This document shows positions 7,318 through 13,696 of a stretch of 13,754 bases of DNA, in pieces. The translations under genes and the position numbers were made by a program. The notes below the pieces were generated by a model that saw only the letters and a program-made list of their open reading frames with translations, ran no database searches and was not told the origin of the DNA. Within the stretch, counting starts at the first letter, position 1; every line of letters begins with the position of its first letter. This stretch comes from an uncultured bacterium (GTDB taxonomy: Bacteria; Cyanobacteriota; Vampirovibrionia; Gastranaerophilales; Gastranaerophilaceae), in assembly GCA_900550295.1 (NCBI GenBank), contig URRM01000043.1:1-13754 (forward strand), written 5' to 3'.

Positions 7318-7347
7318 TTGCAAAAAAGTTTCATAATCTAATATTAT
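7318..7347 (+). promoter_or_regulatory. Candidate promoter overlapping the inverted repeat
   Basis: TTGCAA (7318-7323) and TATTAT (7342-7347) are spaced 18 bp and match the sigma70 consensus at four and five of six positions. The -10 and spacer coincide with the inverted repeat at 7326-7354. Use of this promoter would start transcription near 7354 and force translation from the internal ATG at 7376. Confidence 0.3.
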
Positions 7348-7354
7348 GAAACTT
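7326..7354. promoter_or_regulatory. Perfect 12-bp inverted repeat spanning the sigma-factor start codon
   Basis: AAGTTTCATAAT (7326-7337), five-base spacer CTAAT, ATTATGAAACTT (7343-7354). The arms are exact reverse complements. The right arm contains the ATG (7346-7348) of the sigma-factor frame. It is either a dyad operator or a hairpin that sequesters the start codon. There is no T run, so it is not a terminator. Confidence 0.6.
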
Positions 7355-7951
7355 GGTAAATTGCATTACAAAAAAATGTCCTTAGAACAACTGGTAACTC
7401 TCGCTCAGCAAGAGGATTTTAAGGCGCTAGAAGAAATTGTTAGAAGAGAGCAAAAAAATATTTTTGCAACATTTACCTACCTACATTCAAATAGTGAAAA
7501 CATTTATGATTTAACTCAAGATGCATTGCTACGTATGGCAAAAGCGTTACCTTCACTAAAAAATCCGAAGAATTTTAAAAGTTGGTTAAATCAAATTGTC
7601 ATGCATTTATTTTATGATGATTTGCGCAAATTAAATCGTACTCCACCAACAATTTCTATTGATGCTGATACAAAAAACGATAATCAATACGCAACAAATC
7701 CACATACCCTAATTCCCGACAAGCGTTGTAAACCTCTTGAAAGATGTTTATCAAACGAATTAGACAGCGTAATTAAGCATGAAATGCAACAATTACCTGA
7801 CTATTTTAGGGTTCCGATTGTGCTTCGAGAATTACAAGGCTTAACTTATGATGAGATTGCAAAAATTACGAATACAAACGTAGGGACTGTAAAATCTCGT
7901 ATCGCAAGAGCAAGAAGCAGACTGAAAGACAGTCTTAAAGAATACATTTAA
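7346..7951 (+). CDS. ECF-type sigma70-family RNA polymerase sigma factor
   Basis: This is a small alternative sigma factor of regions 2 and 4 only. Region 2 spans about residues 25-96, with the core-binding DLTQDALLRMAKALPSL (55-71) and FKSWLNQIVMHLFYDDLRK (77-95). A linker of ~45 polar residues follows, then region 4 (about 145-196) with the helix-turn-helix YDEIAKITNTNVGTVKSRIA (168-187). The 201-residue length fits the class. There is no region 3 and no extra C-terminal domain. Neither the ATG at 7346 nor the internal ATG at 7376 (MSLEQLVTLAQQ, a family-typical N-terminus) has a Shine-Dalgarno site, so the start is uncertain; the shorter form would be 191 residues. The inverted repeat at 7326-7354 covers the first ATG. 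The anti-sigma gene follows after 21 bp, the usual arrangement for a sigma factor held inactive at the membrane. The target regulon cannot be read here. Confidence 0.93.
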   Translation: MKLGKLHYKKMSLEQLVTLAQQEDFKALEEIVRREQKNIFATFTYLHSNSENIYDLTQDALLRMAKALPSLKNPKNFKSWLNQIVMHLFYDDLRKLNRTPPTISIDADTKNDNQYATNPHTLIPDKRCKPLERCLSNELDSVIKHEMQQLPDYFRVPIVLRELQGLTYDEIAKITNTNVGTVKSRIARARSRLKDSLKEYI

Positions 7952-7972
7952 TTATATATTGAGGAGTTAATA

Positions 7973-8521
7973 ATGAAACAAGATAAAATGGCATGTAGTC
8001 AAGTAACATCACTACTTTCATACTACATAGACGGAAAAGTCAGCGCACAAATTACATACTTTATAGAACAACACTTGAAGCACTGTAAAACTTGTCGAGA
8101 GCGATATCAGTTCTTGTTGCTTGCTGTTTCAGACATAAGAGAGGTAAAATCTCAAGTCGATAACATTATCCCTCAACAATGCGTGCCAATATCGGCTTAT
8201 AGCAATTCATTCAAAGAAAAAATGTCAGCATATTTGGATAATGAATTAACTGACGAAGAAAGTTTACGCTTTAGACGTTATGCAATTGCCAACCCTCCAG
8301 TAAGAACAGAGTTAGAGGGCATGTTTAAGGTTAAAAATGCAATGAACACATTATTTGAAAAAACAAAAAATGACTTAAAAGAAGATTTTTCAAAAGACGT
8401 TATAAATGAGGTAAAAATGGAAGAATTAATTTATGAGCATGAACCACTAATATTAAAAGTTTTGGCAGTATTCATCTTTTTGTTTGTATTCTTGTCAGTA
8501 AGTGCAATCGTAATATTCTAG
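7973..8521 (+). CDS. Membrane-anchored zinc-finger anti-sigma factor (ZAS type), with a duplicated domain
   Basis: This is the predicted partner that sequesters the preceding ECF sigma factor. Residues 5-45 form a zinc-binding anti-sigma domain: Cys8, then His34-x3-Cys38-x2-Cys41 in the segment EQHLKHCKTCRERY, with LLSYYIDGKVS matching the LsayLDGeLs core. Residues 78-125 appear to repeat the fold (FKEKMSAYLDNELTDEESLR), but all zinc ligands are gone: Phe80 stands at the Cys position, and RRYAIANPPVRTEL replaces HxxxCxxC. One membrane helix (about 159-181, LILKVLAVFIFLFVFLSVSA) ends the protein, leaving almost nothing outside the membrane. Signal sensing by an extracytoplasmic domain is therefore unlikely unless another protein acts. 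GAGGAG (7961-7966) sets the start. The stop codon is interlocked with the stop of the convergent gene. Confidence 0.88.
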   Translation: MKQDKMACSQVTSLLSYYIDGKVSAQITYFIEQHLKHCKTCRERYQFLLLAVSDIREVKSQVDNIIPQQCVPISAYSNSFKEKMSAYLDNELTDEESLRFRRYAIANPPVRTELEGMFKVKNAMNTLFEKTKNDLKEDFSKDVINEVKMEELIYEHEPLILKVLAVFIFLFVFLSVSAIVIF

Positions 8522-9498
8522 TGAATAAACAAAAAGACAAGAGCAGCAGCAACTAAAGCCGGTCCAAAAGGTACTCTTGTTGCATCTTCTGTTGAATTTT
8601 GAATTTCGTCAATATTTTTAGGCAATGTTGCAATAATTTGTTTTACGAGGTAATATCCAAACGCAATTTGTACAAATGCAAAGCCCCAATTTATTGCCAT
8701 AATGCCTAAATCTAAATATTTGAAATATAACGCTTCTATGCAAGAAATTGCGATAAACAAAACGAATGGAATCAACAATTTGAAGTTCTTTTTCTTGTAT
8801 AGCTTATGTAAAAATAACGGAATTATAATTGCAACCTGAAGGATGAACGCTCCAAGTAGGATAAAAAGTATGTATTTGTAACCAAAGCATGCCCCTAATG
8901 CGCCGGCAATCAGAATATCTCCGACACCGATAACCATACCTTTGAAGAATAAATAGCCAAGTCCAAATATTATGGCTATAATTCCTGCGCCAAGTAATAA
9001 TCCTAAGATTGAAGCAACAAATGATGTGTAAAAAATAAATGTGTGACCTGAATATAATTCTCCAAAATTGAAGAAGTTATATATGAGTCCAAATATTGCT
9101 AAAGTGTAACAGTGCCAGTCAAAACAAACTTTTTCCTTTATGTCTGTCATGGCAATAACAATGAACATGCTCAAAAAGCACATTGCAAAAATAGTTTTAA
9201 TATCTATTCCAAATTTCAAAAATGCACTTAAAAATAAATATCCGGTCAAAAGTTCTATGATTGGGTACTGTATTGAAATTTTTTCATGACAAAATGCACA
9301 TTTTCCTCTTAACCCAATGTATGAAATAACCGGAATGTTATGCCACCACTTTAAGGGCGTTTGGCATTTTGGACATTTTGATGCGGGAAAAACAATTGAT
9401 TCTCCGCTCAAAGCCCTTAATATAACTACATTTAAGAAGCTTCCGATGCAAAGTCCTGTAATAAATACAAAAAATCCTAAAATAAAATTCAAACTCAT
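8518..9498 (-). CDS. pilD: Prepilin peptidase / N-methyltransferase (A24 family)
   Basis: This is a polytopic membrane aspartyl protease that cleaves the leader of type IV pilins and pseudopilins after Gly and, in dual-function members, methylates the new N-terminus. The N-terminal domain is complete: GSFLNVVILRAL (19-30) and two CxxC pairs, Cys42/Cys45 and Cys67/Cys70, as in methyltransferase-competent enzymes. The catalytic aspartates are Asp119 (AMTDI) and Asp194 (GVGDI, the GxGD motif). The C-terminal RVPFGPALVAAALVFLF (308-324) is the standard final motif. The 326-residue length is long for the family: about 115 residues, with two extra hydrophobic segments, separate GxGD from PFGP. The start is two bases after the sigma-factor stop, with a weak ribosome site inside that gene, so it depends on the upstream gene for transcription and probably on coupled translation. 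Confidence 0.94.
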   Translation of the reverse strand: MSLNFILGFFVFITGLCIGSFLNVVILRALSGESIVFPASKCPKCQTPLKWWHNIPVISYIGLRGKCAFCHEKISIQYPIIELLTGYLFLSAFLKFGIDIKTIFAMCFLSMFIVIAMTDIKEKVCFDWHCYTLAIFGLIYNFFNFGELYSGHTFIFYTSFVASILGLLLGAGIIAIIFGLGYLFFKGMVIGVGDILIAGALGACFGYKYILFILLGAFILQVAIIIPLFLHKLYKKKNFKLLIPFVLFIAISCIEALYFKYLDLGIMAINWGFAFVQIAFGYYLVKQIIATLPKNIDEIQNSTEDATRVPFGPALVAAALVFLFIH

Positions 9499-9500
9499 GC

Positions 9501-10295
9501 CTATTCGCCTTCAGATGGAGATTTTTCACAAATAATGTTGTAAATTTCAGACAAAGCTCTTTTTAACCTTCTTGAAACTTGCATTTGAGAAATACCTAGC
9601 CTGTCAGCAATTTCACGTTGATTTAAGTCTTCATAATAGTTAAGTTCTACAACATCCTTCAAGTTTTTAGGCAATTCTTTAATAGCATGCGCAAGCATCA
9701 TTTTCTCTTCGTAAGAGTTTAAAAATTCTTGATAATCACCTGCAGGAATCTTGTCAGCAAGTGAGAAACAATCATCTTCACTGTTTGTAAGGGTTTGATC
9801 AAGTGAAATAGTACTTTTACGTCTGTCTACTTCAATAACATCTTCAATTTTGTTGACAGGTAAAGACATGACTTTTGCGATTTGTTCGCTTGTAGGATCT
9901 TCAACACCTTCTTCAATAAGTTGTTTAATAACAGTGTTAATTCTGAATGCCAACTCTTGAATTTCACGAGGAGCTTTGATAATAGACGATTTGTCACGCA
10001 AATAGTGACGAATTTCGCCCGTAATCAAGTAGCTGGCATAAGTTTTAAATTTTGTACTAATAGTAGGATCAAAAAACTCAATAGCCTTAATCAAGCCAAC
10101 AGAGCCAACTTGAATTAAGTCATCAACAGGGTCTGTAGAACGACGAGCAAGAGAGCAGGCAATTTTCTTAACAAGAGGCATTGTTGCAACTACAATAAGG
10201 TTTTGTAGCTCTTTTTTCTTTTTTTGATCTTTAGTATTTTTGTAATCAACGAGCCAATCATTAATTTGAAGGGTTGTTTCATCCGTAATTGTCAA
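9501..10295 (-). CDS. Group 3 RNA polymerase sigma factor, SigF/SigB/FliA type
   Basis: This 264-residue sigma factor has regions 2, 3 and 4 but no region 1. Region 2 (about 34-104) includes DDLIQVGSVGLIKAIEFFDP (58-77) and KFKTYASYLITGEIRHYLRD (82-101). Region 3 covers about 108-185 (APREIQELAFRINTVIKQL). Region 4 (about 200-252) has the helix-turn-helix LNQREIADRLGISQMQVSRR (224-243). The motif set fits the SigB/SigF branch, which in cyanobacteria includes SigF. The start is TTG at 10295 with GAGGA about seven bases upstream; no in-frame ATG lies before residue 39, which would remove part of region 2, so TTG is convincing. An extended -10 promoter sits at 10336-10344. It is followed after two bases by the prepilin peptidase, which suggests a link to pilus expression. 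No anti-sigma or anti-anti-sigma gene lies next to it. Confidence 0.93.
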   Translation of the reverse strand: MTITDETTLQINDWLVDYKNTKDQKKKKELQNLIVVATMPLVKKIACSLARRSTDPVDDLIQVGSVGLIKAIEFFDPTISTKFKTYASYLITGEIRHYLRDKSSIIKAPREIQELAFRINTVIKQLIEEGVEDPTSEQIAKVMSLPVNKIEDVIEVDRRKSTISLDQTLTNSEDDCFSLADKIPAGDYQEFLNSYEEKMMLAHAIKELPKNLKDVVELNYYEDLNQREIADRLGISQMQVSRRLKRALSEIYNIICEKSPSEGE

Positions 10296-10335
10296 AATTT
10301 TCCTCGCTAGTTCTTCCTTGATACCCTACAAATAT

Positions 10336-10344
10336 ATTATAGCA
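10336..10344 (-). promoter_or_regulatory. Extended -10 promoter of the sigma/prepilin-peptidase operon
   Basis: Minus strand TGCTATAAT: hexamer TATAAT at 10336-10341 with TG one base upstream (10343-10344). The -35 position has no good match. The transcript would start near 10329, giving a ~34-nt leader containing the GAGGA that precedes the TTG start. Confidence 0.6.
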
Positions 10345-10474
10345 TGAAATATGTGTAACGAATTATTACAAAACTGTCATGATTTTTGCATAAACTAGCA
10401 ACTTTTTTTTTTAGGATTTTTATAATTAACATATGGTAGTGTTTTAATTATTTAAGTGTGTAGATTAAAAATAT

Positions 10475-10506
10475 CAAATCATATAAAAATCTAACCAAAT
10501 CATATA
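10475..10506 (+). promoter_or_regulatory. Direct repeat CAAATCATATA x2, 21-bp period: candidate activator site
   Basis: CAAATCATATA occurs exactly at 10475-10485 and 10496-10506, start-to-start 21 bp, two helical turns. It sits 54 bp before the next start codon, just upstream of the candidate -35 of that gene. The remainder of the 264-bp gap (10296-10559) holds the minus-strand promoter, a run of ten T (10403-10412) and AT-rich sequence with no gene. Confidence 0.4.
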
Positions 10507-10511
10507 GGTAT

Positions 10512-10540
10512 ATAGGAAATATATTTGTTCACTTTATAAA
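10512..10540 (+). promoter_or_regulatory. Weak candidate promoter of the DHH gene
   Basis: TATAAA (10535-10540) is a fair -10. The 17-bp-spaced -35 position (ATAGGA, 10512-10517) is a poor match. This would suit an activator-dependent promoter using the direct repeat just upstream. Transcription would begin close to the GAAAGG ribosome site (10547-10552). Confidence 0.3.
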
Positions 10541-10559
10541 AAAATAGAAAGGCATTCTA

Positions 10560-13133
10560 ATGAAATTAGAAAAAATCCAAAATTTGTCAGTTGTATCTCA
10601 ACCACAAATGCAAAAGGCACAAGCAGTAAGACCAAAACTGACTTACGAGGCAGATTCAGCAACATTTACACGTAAAGCTGAAGACAAAGTTATTGCAATG
10701 AAAAGAGAAGGTAATGCTTTACACGTAGCATTCACAGGTAAATTGCAAAACCCAATGGAAACAAAAGCAAACGAAGATGCACCTGCAATTCAATTCAGAG
10801 TACGTGGCGTATCTAAACACCAATTAGGTACAGAAGGTGCAAGCGCAACAGCAGAAGACGATTCAGTTGTACAATTAGCAAACAGCAACTGGAAAGAAGG
10901 CGATAAATTACAATGGAAAGAAGAAAAAACTCGTATGGGTAAATCAATCGCCTTATCTCACCCAAAATTTGGTGAAATTGGTTCAGTTCCAAAAGAAATG
11001 GCTGAAGTATTATTACCGGTATTAAAAGGTAAAAAACAAGATTTTTCATTTGAATTAGGCAACGTAATTGCCGGAACTTCAAAAGGTGCTCCAACAATTG
11101 GTTTAAGAGCAGTATTAAAATATAACGGTAACGATAAATCAACAGCAAAAGAAGCAGCAGATGTATTTAACGGCTTGTTAAACTCAGATGATCCAAAAAT
11201 TTCAAAAGCTGTAATGGTATATCAACCGGAAAAATCACCTAAACAAGTATTAGAAAGAATCTTCGATGTAGAAGGTAAAGAAAACGGTTTAGGCAAAGTT
11301 AAAGAAATTAAAGAAGCAATCGATAACATTGCAAACGAAATCAACAATCCTGAAAACAAAAGAATTTTAGTTTTAGGACACTGCAAACCGGATGGTGATA
11401 CATTAGGTTCAGTAATCGCAATGAAAGAAGCTTTAAAAGCAGCTTATCCAGACAGACAAATTGATTGTGCGGTAGATGATAAAATTCCTGGTTTGTTCCG
11501 TGACAAAATGCCTGGTATCGAAGACGTTAAACGTCCATACAACGCAAAGAAAATTGAAACTCTAGAAAAGAACTTAGAAGTTTTAAAATCATTGAAAACA
11601 GAAACAGCTAAAGAACAACAAAAAATCTTAGAAAGAGATTTAGCTGAATTAAAAGATCCAAACAATCTATTTGATGCAAACCCATTACAAGGTAAGGAAA
11701 AGAAAAAATATGACTTGGTAGTAACATTAGACGTACCAACACCAACTCGTTTCTCAGGTGCATTTAAAGATTATATCGAAGGAAGTAAAAAACAAATTTA
11801 TATCGACCACCACCCTCACAGAATTACTGAATGGCAAAATGCTAAAGAAGAAACTGGTATAGATATGAACAAAATCCACAAAAACGGTTTAGCTTTAGTA
11901 TGTGATGCAGTTCCTGCAGCAACTCAATTAGTTACAATCGTAGCTGAAAAAGCAGGCGTTTTAGGTAAAATGTTCGAAAAAGGTGGCGAAGCAGCTAAAA
12001 ACTTTGTAGCAAGTGTAATTACAGGTACATCAACAGATACAGGTTCATTCACAAGAACAGCAAACTTGTTACCACACCACTCAGCATTACCTGTACAACA
12101 AAGACCAAACTTCTTCCCAGAAGGTATGTCTACTTGGTTAACAAATCAATTATCAAAAACTGATAAATCAGTAGATAAAAAATGGTTACGTGAAAACATC
12201 GCATATGATGTTCCTGATAAAGCATTAAGCTCAGAATCAGTAAACGGTAAAACATCACCTCGTGATAAGATGGTTCAATATGCATTAGATGGTAGAAAAA
12301 TGTTCCCAGATTTGGGCTTAGGTATCATCGAAGTAGATTACGATCAAATGTACGATGTATTCAACGCTTCATTAGAACAAGATCCTGATATCACATTGTT
12401 AGATATTCAAAACGGTTTCAAATATTCAGAAGTTCTAGGTGCATTGAAATCTGATCCATCAGAAACATCACAAAAATTAGCTAAAGGACAAAAAGCTCAA
12501 ACATTATCAGAAAGAGCATCACAAACATACACAGGTCCTTACGATGCAGACAGAATCGGTATCTTAGTTATCCAAGATAAGAAAGAAAACTTTATCACAG
12601 AAAACTCAGATGTAGCTAAACAAAATGGTTTAAGATTATCATTCAGATCATCAGCAATGAGTGACCACGCAGAAATCTTAGCTAACTTGTTCGGTGGTGG
12701 CGGCCACGGTGGTGCATCAGGCGGTAGAGTTGATTTACCGGGCGTACAAATTGATACACCATTAGTAATCAAAGTTAACGGTAAAGTTGTAGATGATACA
12801 GCAGAAGTTTATAAAGACTTAAGAAACAACTACAACATTATGAAAGATAACAAAATTCCTGCTGAACAAAGAGCCGGCAAATGCAAAAAAATCGAAATTG
12901 CATTAGCAGAAGAAGGACAAAAAGGCAGAACAACAACTGAAATCATTAAAGATGTAGTTACAGAAATCAGAAAAACTCAACCTGCAACAAACGCTGAAAA
13001 ACCTCATAGAGGACAAAAAAGCGGTAAAGGTCAAAAGACTCAAGGTCAAGACTACCCACAACGTTCAGGTAAAGCCGGTGGTAAACACAGACCACACAAA
13101 GGTGGCAAAAGACATTTTGAAGTAGCTGCTTAA
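10560..13133 (+). CDS. Large DHH/DHHA1 phosphoesterase with HIRAN-like N-terminal domain and basic tail
   Basis: The catalytic part belongs to the DHH superfamily, the family of NrnA nanoRNase/pAp phosphatase and GdpP-type c-di-AMP phosphodiesterases. Motifs: GHCKPDGDTLGS (273-284); Asp391 in VVTLDVPTPTRFSG; IDHHPH (415-420), the namesake DHH at 416-418; TGTSTDTGSF (488-497) with Asp493; and the DHHA1 glycine motif FGGGGHGGASGG (711-722). All metal ligands look present. A charged helical insertion (about 328-368, probably coiled coil) separates the first two motifs. Residues 75-190 form an extra domain whose pattern (FRVRGVS, FGEIGSVPKEMAEVLLPVL, a C-terminal IGLRAVLKY strand) resembles HIRAN domains; that is an inference. 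The tail (812-850) is rich in Lys, Arg, Gly and His. At 857 residues it is far longer than NrnA (~310) or GdpP (~660). No membrane segment is visible. GAAAGG eight bases before the ATG sets the start. Strong use of A-ending codons suggests high expression. Substrate unknown; short RNA or a dinucleotide is most likely. Confidence 0.9.
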   Translation: MKLEKIQNLSVVSQPQMQKAQAVRPKLTYEADSATFTRKAEDKVIAMKREGNALHVAFTGKLQNPMETKANEDAPAIQFRVRGVSKHQLGTEGASATAEDDSVVQLANSNWKEGDKLQWKEEKTRMGKSIALSHPKFGEIGSVPKEMAEVLLPVLKGKKQDFSFELGNVIAGTSKGAPTIGLRAVLKYNGNDKSTAKEAADVFNGLLNSDDPKISKAVMVYQPEKSPKQVLERIFDVEGKENGLGKVKEIKEAIDNIANEINNPENKRILVLGHCKPDGDTLGSVIAMKEALKAAYPDRQIDCAVDDKIPGLFRDKMPGIEDVKRPYNAKKIETLEKNLEVLKSLKTETAKEQQKILERDLAELKDPNNLFDANPLQGKEKKKYDLVVTLDVPTPTRFSGAFKDYIEGSKKQIYIDHHPHRITEWQNAKEETGIDMNKIHKNGLALVCDAVPAATQLVTIVAEKAGVLGKMFEKGGEAAKNFVASVITGTSTDTGSFTRTANLLPHHSALPVQQRPNFFPEGMSTWLTNQLSKTDKSVDKKWLRENIAYDVPDKALSSESVNGKTSPRDKMVQYALDGRKMFPDLGLGIIEVDYDQMYDVFNASLEQDPDITLLDIQNGFKYSEVLGALKSDPSETSQKLAKGQKAQTLSERASQTYTGPYDADRIGILVIQDKKENFITENSDVAKQNGLRLSFRSSAMSDHAEILANLFGGGGHGGASGGRVDLPGVQIDTPLVIKVNGKVVDDTAEVYKDLRNNYNIMKDNKIPAEQRAGKCKKIEIALAEEGQKGRTTTEIIKDVVTEIRKTQPATNAEKPHRGQKSGKGQKTQGQDYPQRSGKAGGKHRPHKGGKRHFEVAA

Positions 13134-13172
13134 TTTCAGAGAATGAAACAAGGAAATATAAAGTGAACTTTA

Positions 13173-13205
13173 ACAGACCTCAAGGAAACTTGAGGTCTGT
13201 TTTTC
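13173..13205 (+). terminator. Strong intrinsic terminator after the DHH gene
   Basis: ACAGACCTCAAG (13173-13184), GAAA tetraloop, CTTGAGGTCTGT (13189-13200), then TTTTC. The 12-bp stem is perfect and the loop is of the GNRA type. It lies 40 bp after the stop codon. Confidence 0.93.
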
Positions 13206-13237
13206 GTTGTGTAAATATTCACTTTGCCGAATACCTT

Positions 13238-13523
13238 ATGTCATCCCATTAAGCCAAACTCTTTATGTCATCCCACTCTGCCGAGCAAAATAATCCAGTG
13301 GATTGTTTTGCGAGAGGTTGATGCGGAATCTTTCAATTAAAATAAATTCGTGGTGCCTTTAGGTTGGAATTGTAACCAAAATGTCATCCCACTCTGCCGA
13401 GCAAAATAATCCAGTGGATTGTTTTGCGAGAGGTTGATGCGGGATCTTTCAATTAAAATAAATTCGTGATGCCCTTAGGTTGAAATTGTAATCAAAATGT
13501 CATCCCATTCTGCCAAACACTTT
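13238..13523. repeat. Nested tandem repeat: 27-bp unit, two 116-bp units, 27-bp unit
   Basis: Two adjacent 116-bp copies (13265-13380 and 13381-13496) differ at five positions. They are flanked by 27-bp units at 13238-13264 and 13497-13523 that match each other at 24 of 27. Every unit begins ATGTCATCCC. Each 116-bp copy holds a hairpin GCAAAATAATCC-AGT-GGATTGTTTTGC (13285-13311 in copy 1) with a single wobble pair, and a GATGCGG(G/A)ATCTTTC tail. There is no open reading frame of note. This is non-CRISPR interspersed-repeat DNA. Confidence 0.85.
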
Positions 13524-13606
13524 ATGTCATCCCGCACTTGATGCGGGATCTCTAGAATAGCACTTGTGTATAAAAAAAGATCCCGTGTCGTAGCACGGGA
13601 TGACAT
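13524..13606. mobile_element. MITE-like 83-bp element with terminal inverted repeats
   Basis: The ends are ATGTCATCCCG (13524-13534) and CGGGATGACAT (13596-13606), exact 11-bp inverted repeats. Two internal hairpins use the same arms: ATCCCGCA-CTTGA-TGCGGGAT (13529-13549) and ATCCCGTG-TCGTAG-CACGGGAT (13580-13601). There is no coding capacity. It could move only with a transposase supplied elsewhere; mobility is inferred. Confidence 0.6.
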
Positions 13607-13617
13607 TATGTTTTAAC

Positions 13618-13696
13618 ATGTCATCGGAGGGTTAGTAAGATGCTGAATAACTACGTTTAATTTGTTATGCACAAGTTTAAAGCTTCAGCATGACAT
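13618..13696. repeat. Second, diverged inverted-repeat element (79 bp)
   Basis: ATGTCAT (13618-13624) and ATGACAT (13690-13696) bound the segment. An inner pair, ATGCTGAA (13640-13647) and TTCAGCAT (13684-13691), supports a folded structure. It shares terminal words with the 83-bp element 11 bp away but not its interior. The last 58 bp of the window (13697-13754) show nothing I can name. Confidence 0.45.

Noticed and set aside
7259..7345. rpsP or SRP RNA gene after ffh
   Set aside because: Only 87 bp, no open frame and no long hairpin with the GGAA tetraloop expected of SRP RNA.
10386..10412. TTGC...GCAA followed by ten T as a plus-strand terminator or small RNA end
   Set aside because: The stem is only 4 bp with an 8-base loop, and there is no plus-strand gene upstream; the T run is more simply AT-rich spacer.
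10813..11148. Minus-strand open frame inside the DHH gene
   Set aside because: Leu/Ile-rich translation with no motif, opposite a gene with full DHH motifs; an antisense shadow of the biased codon use.
13238..13523. CRISPR array
   Set aside because: The repeats are 116 bp, directly adjacent, without unique spacers, and no cas genes are present.
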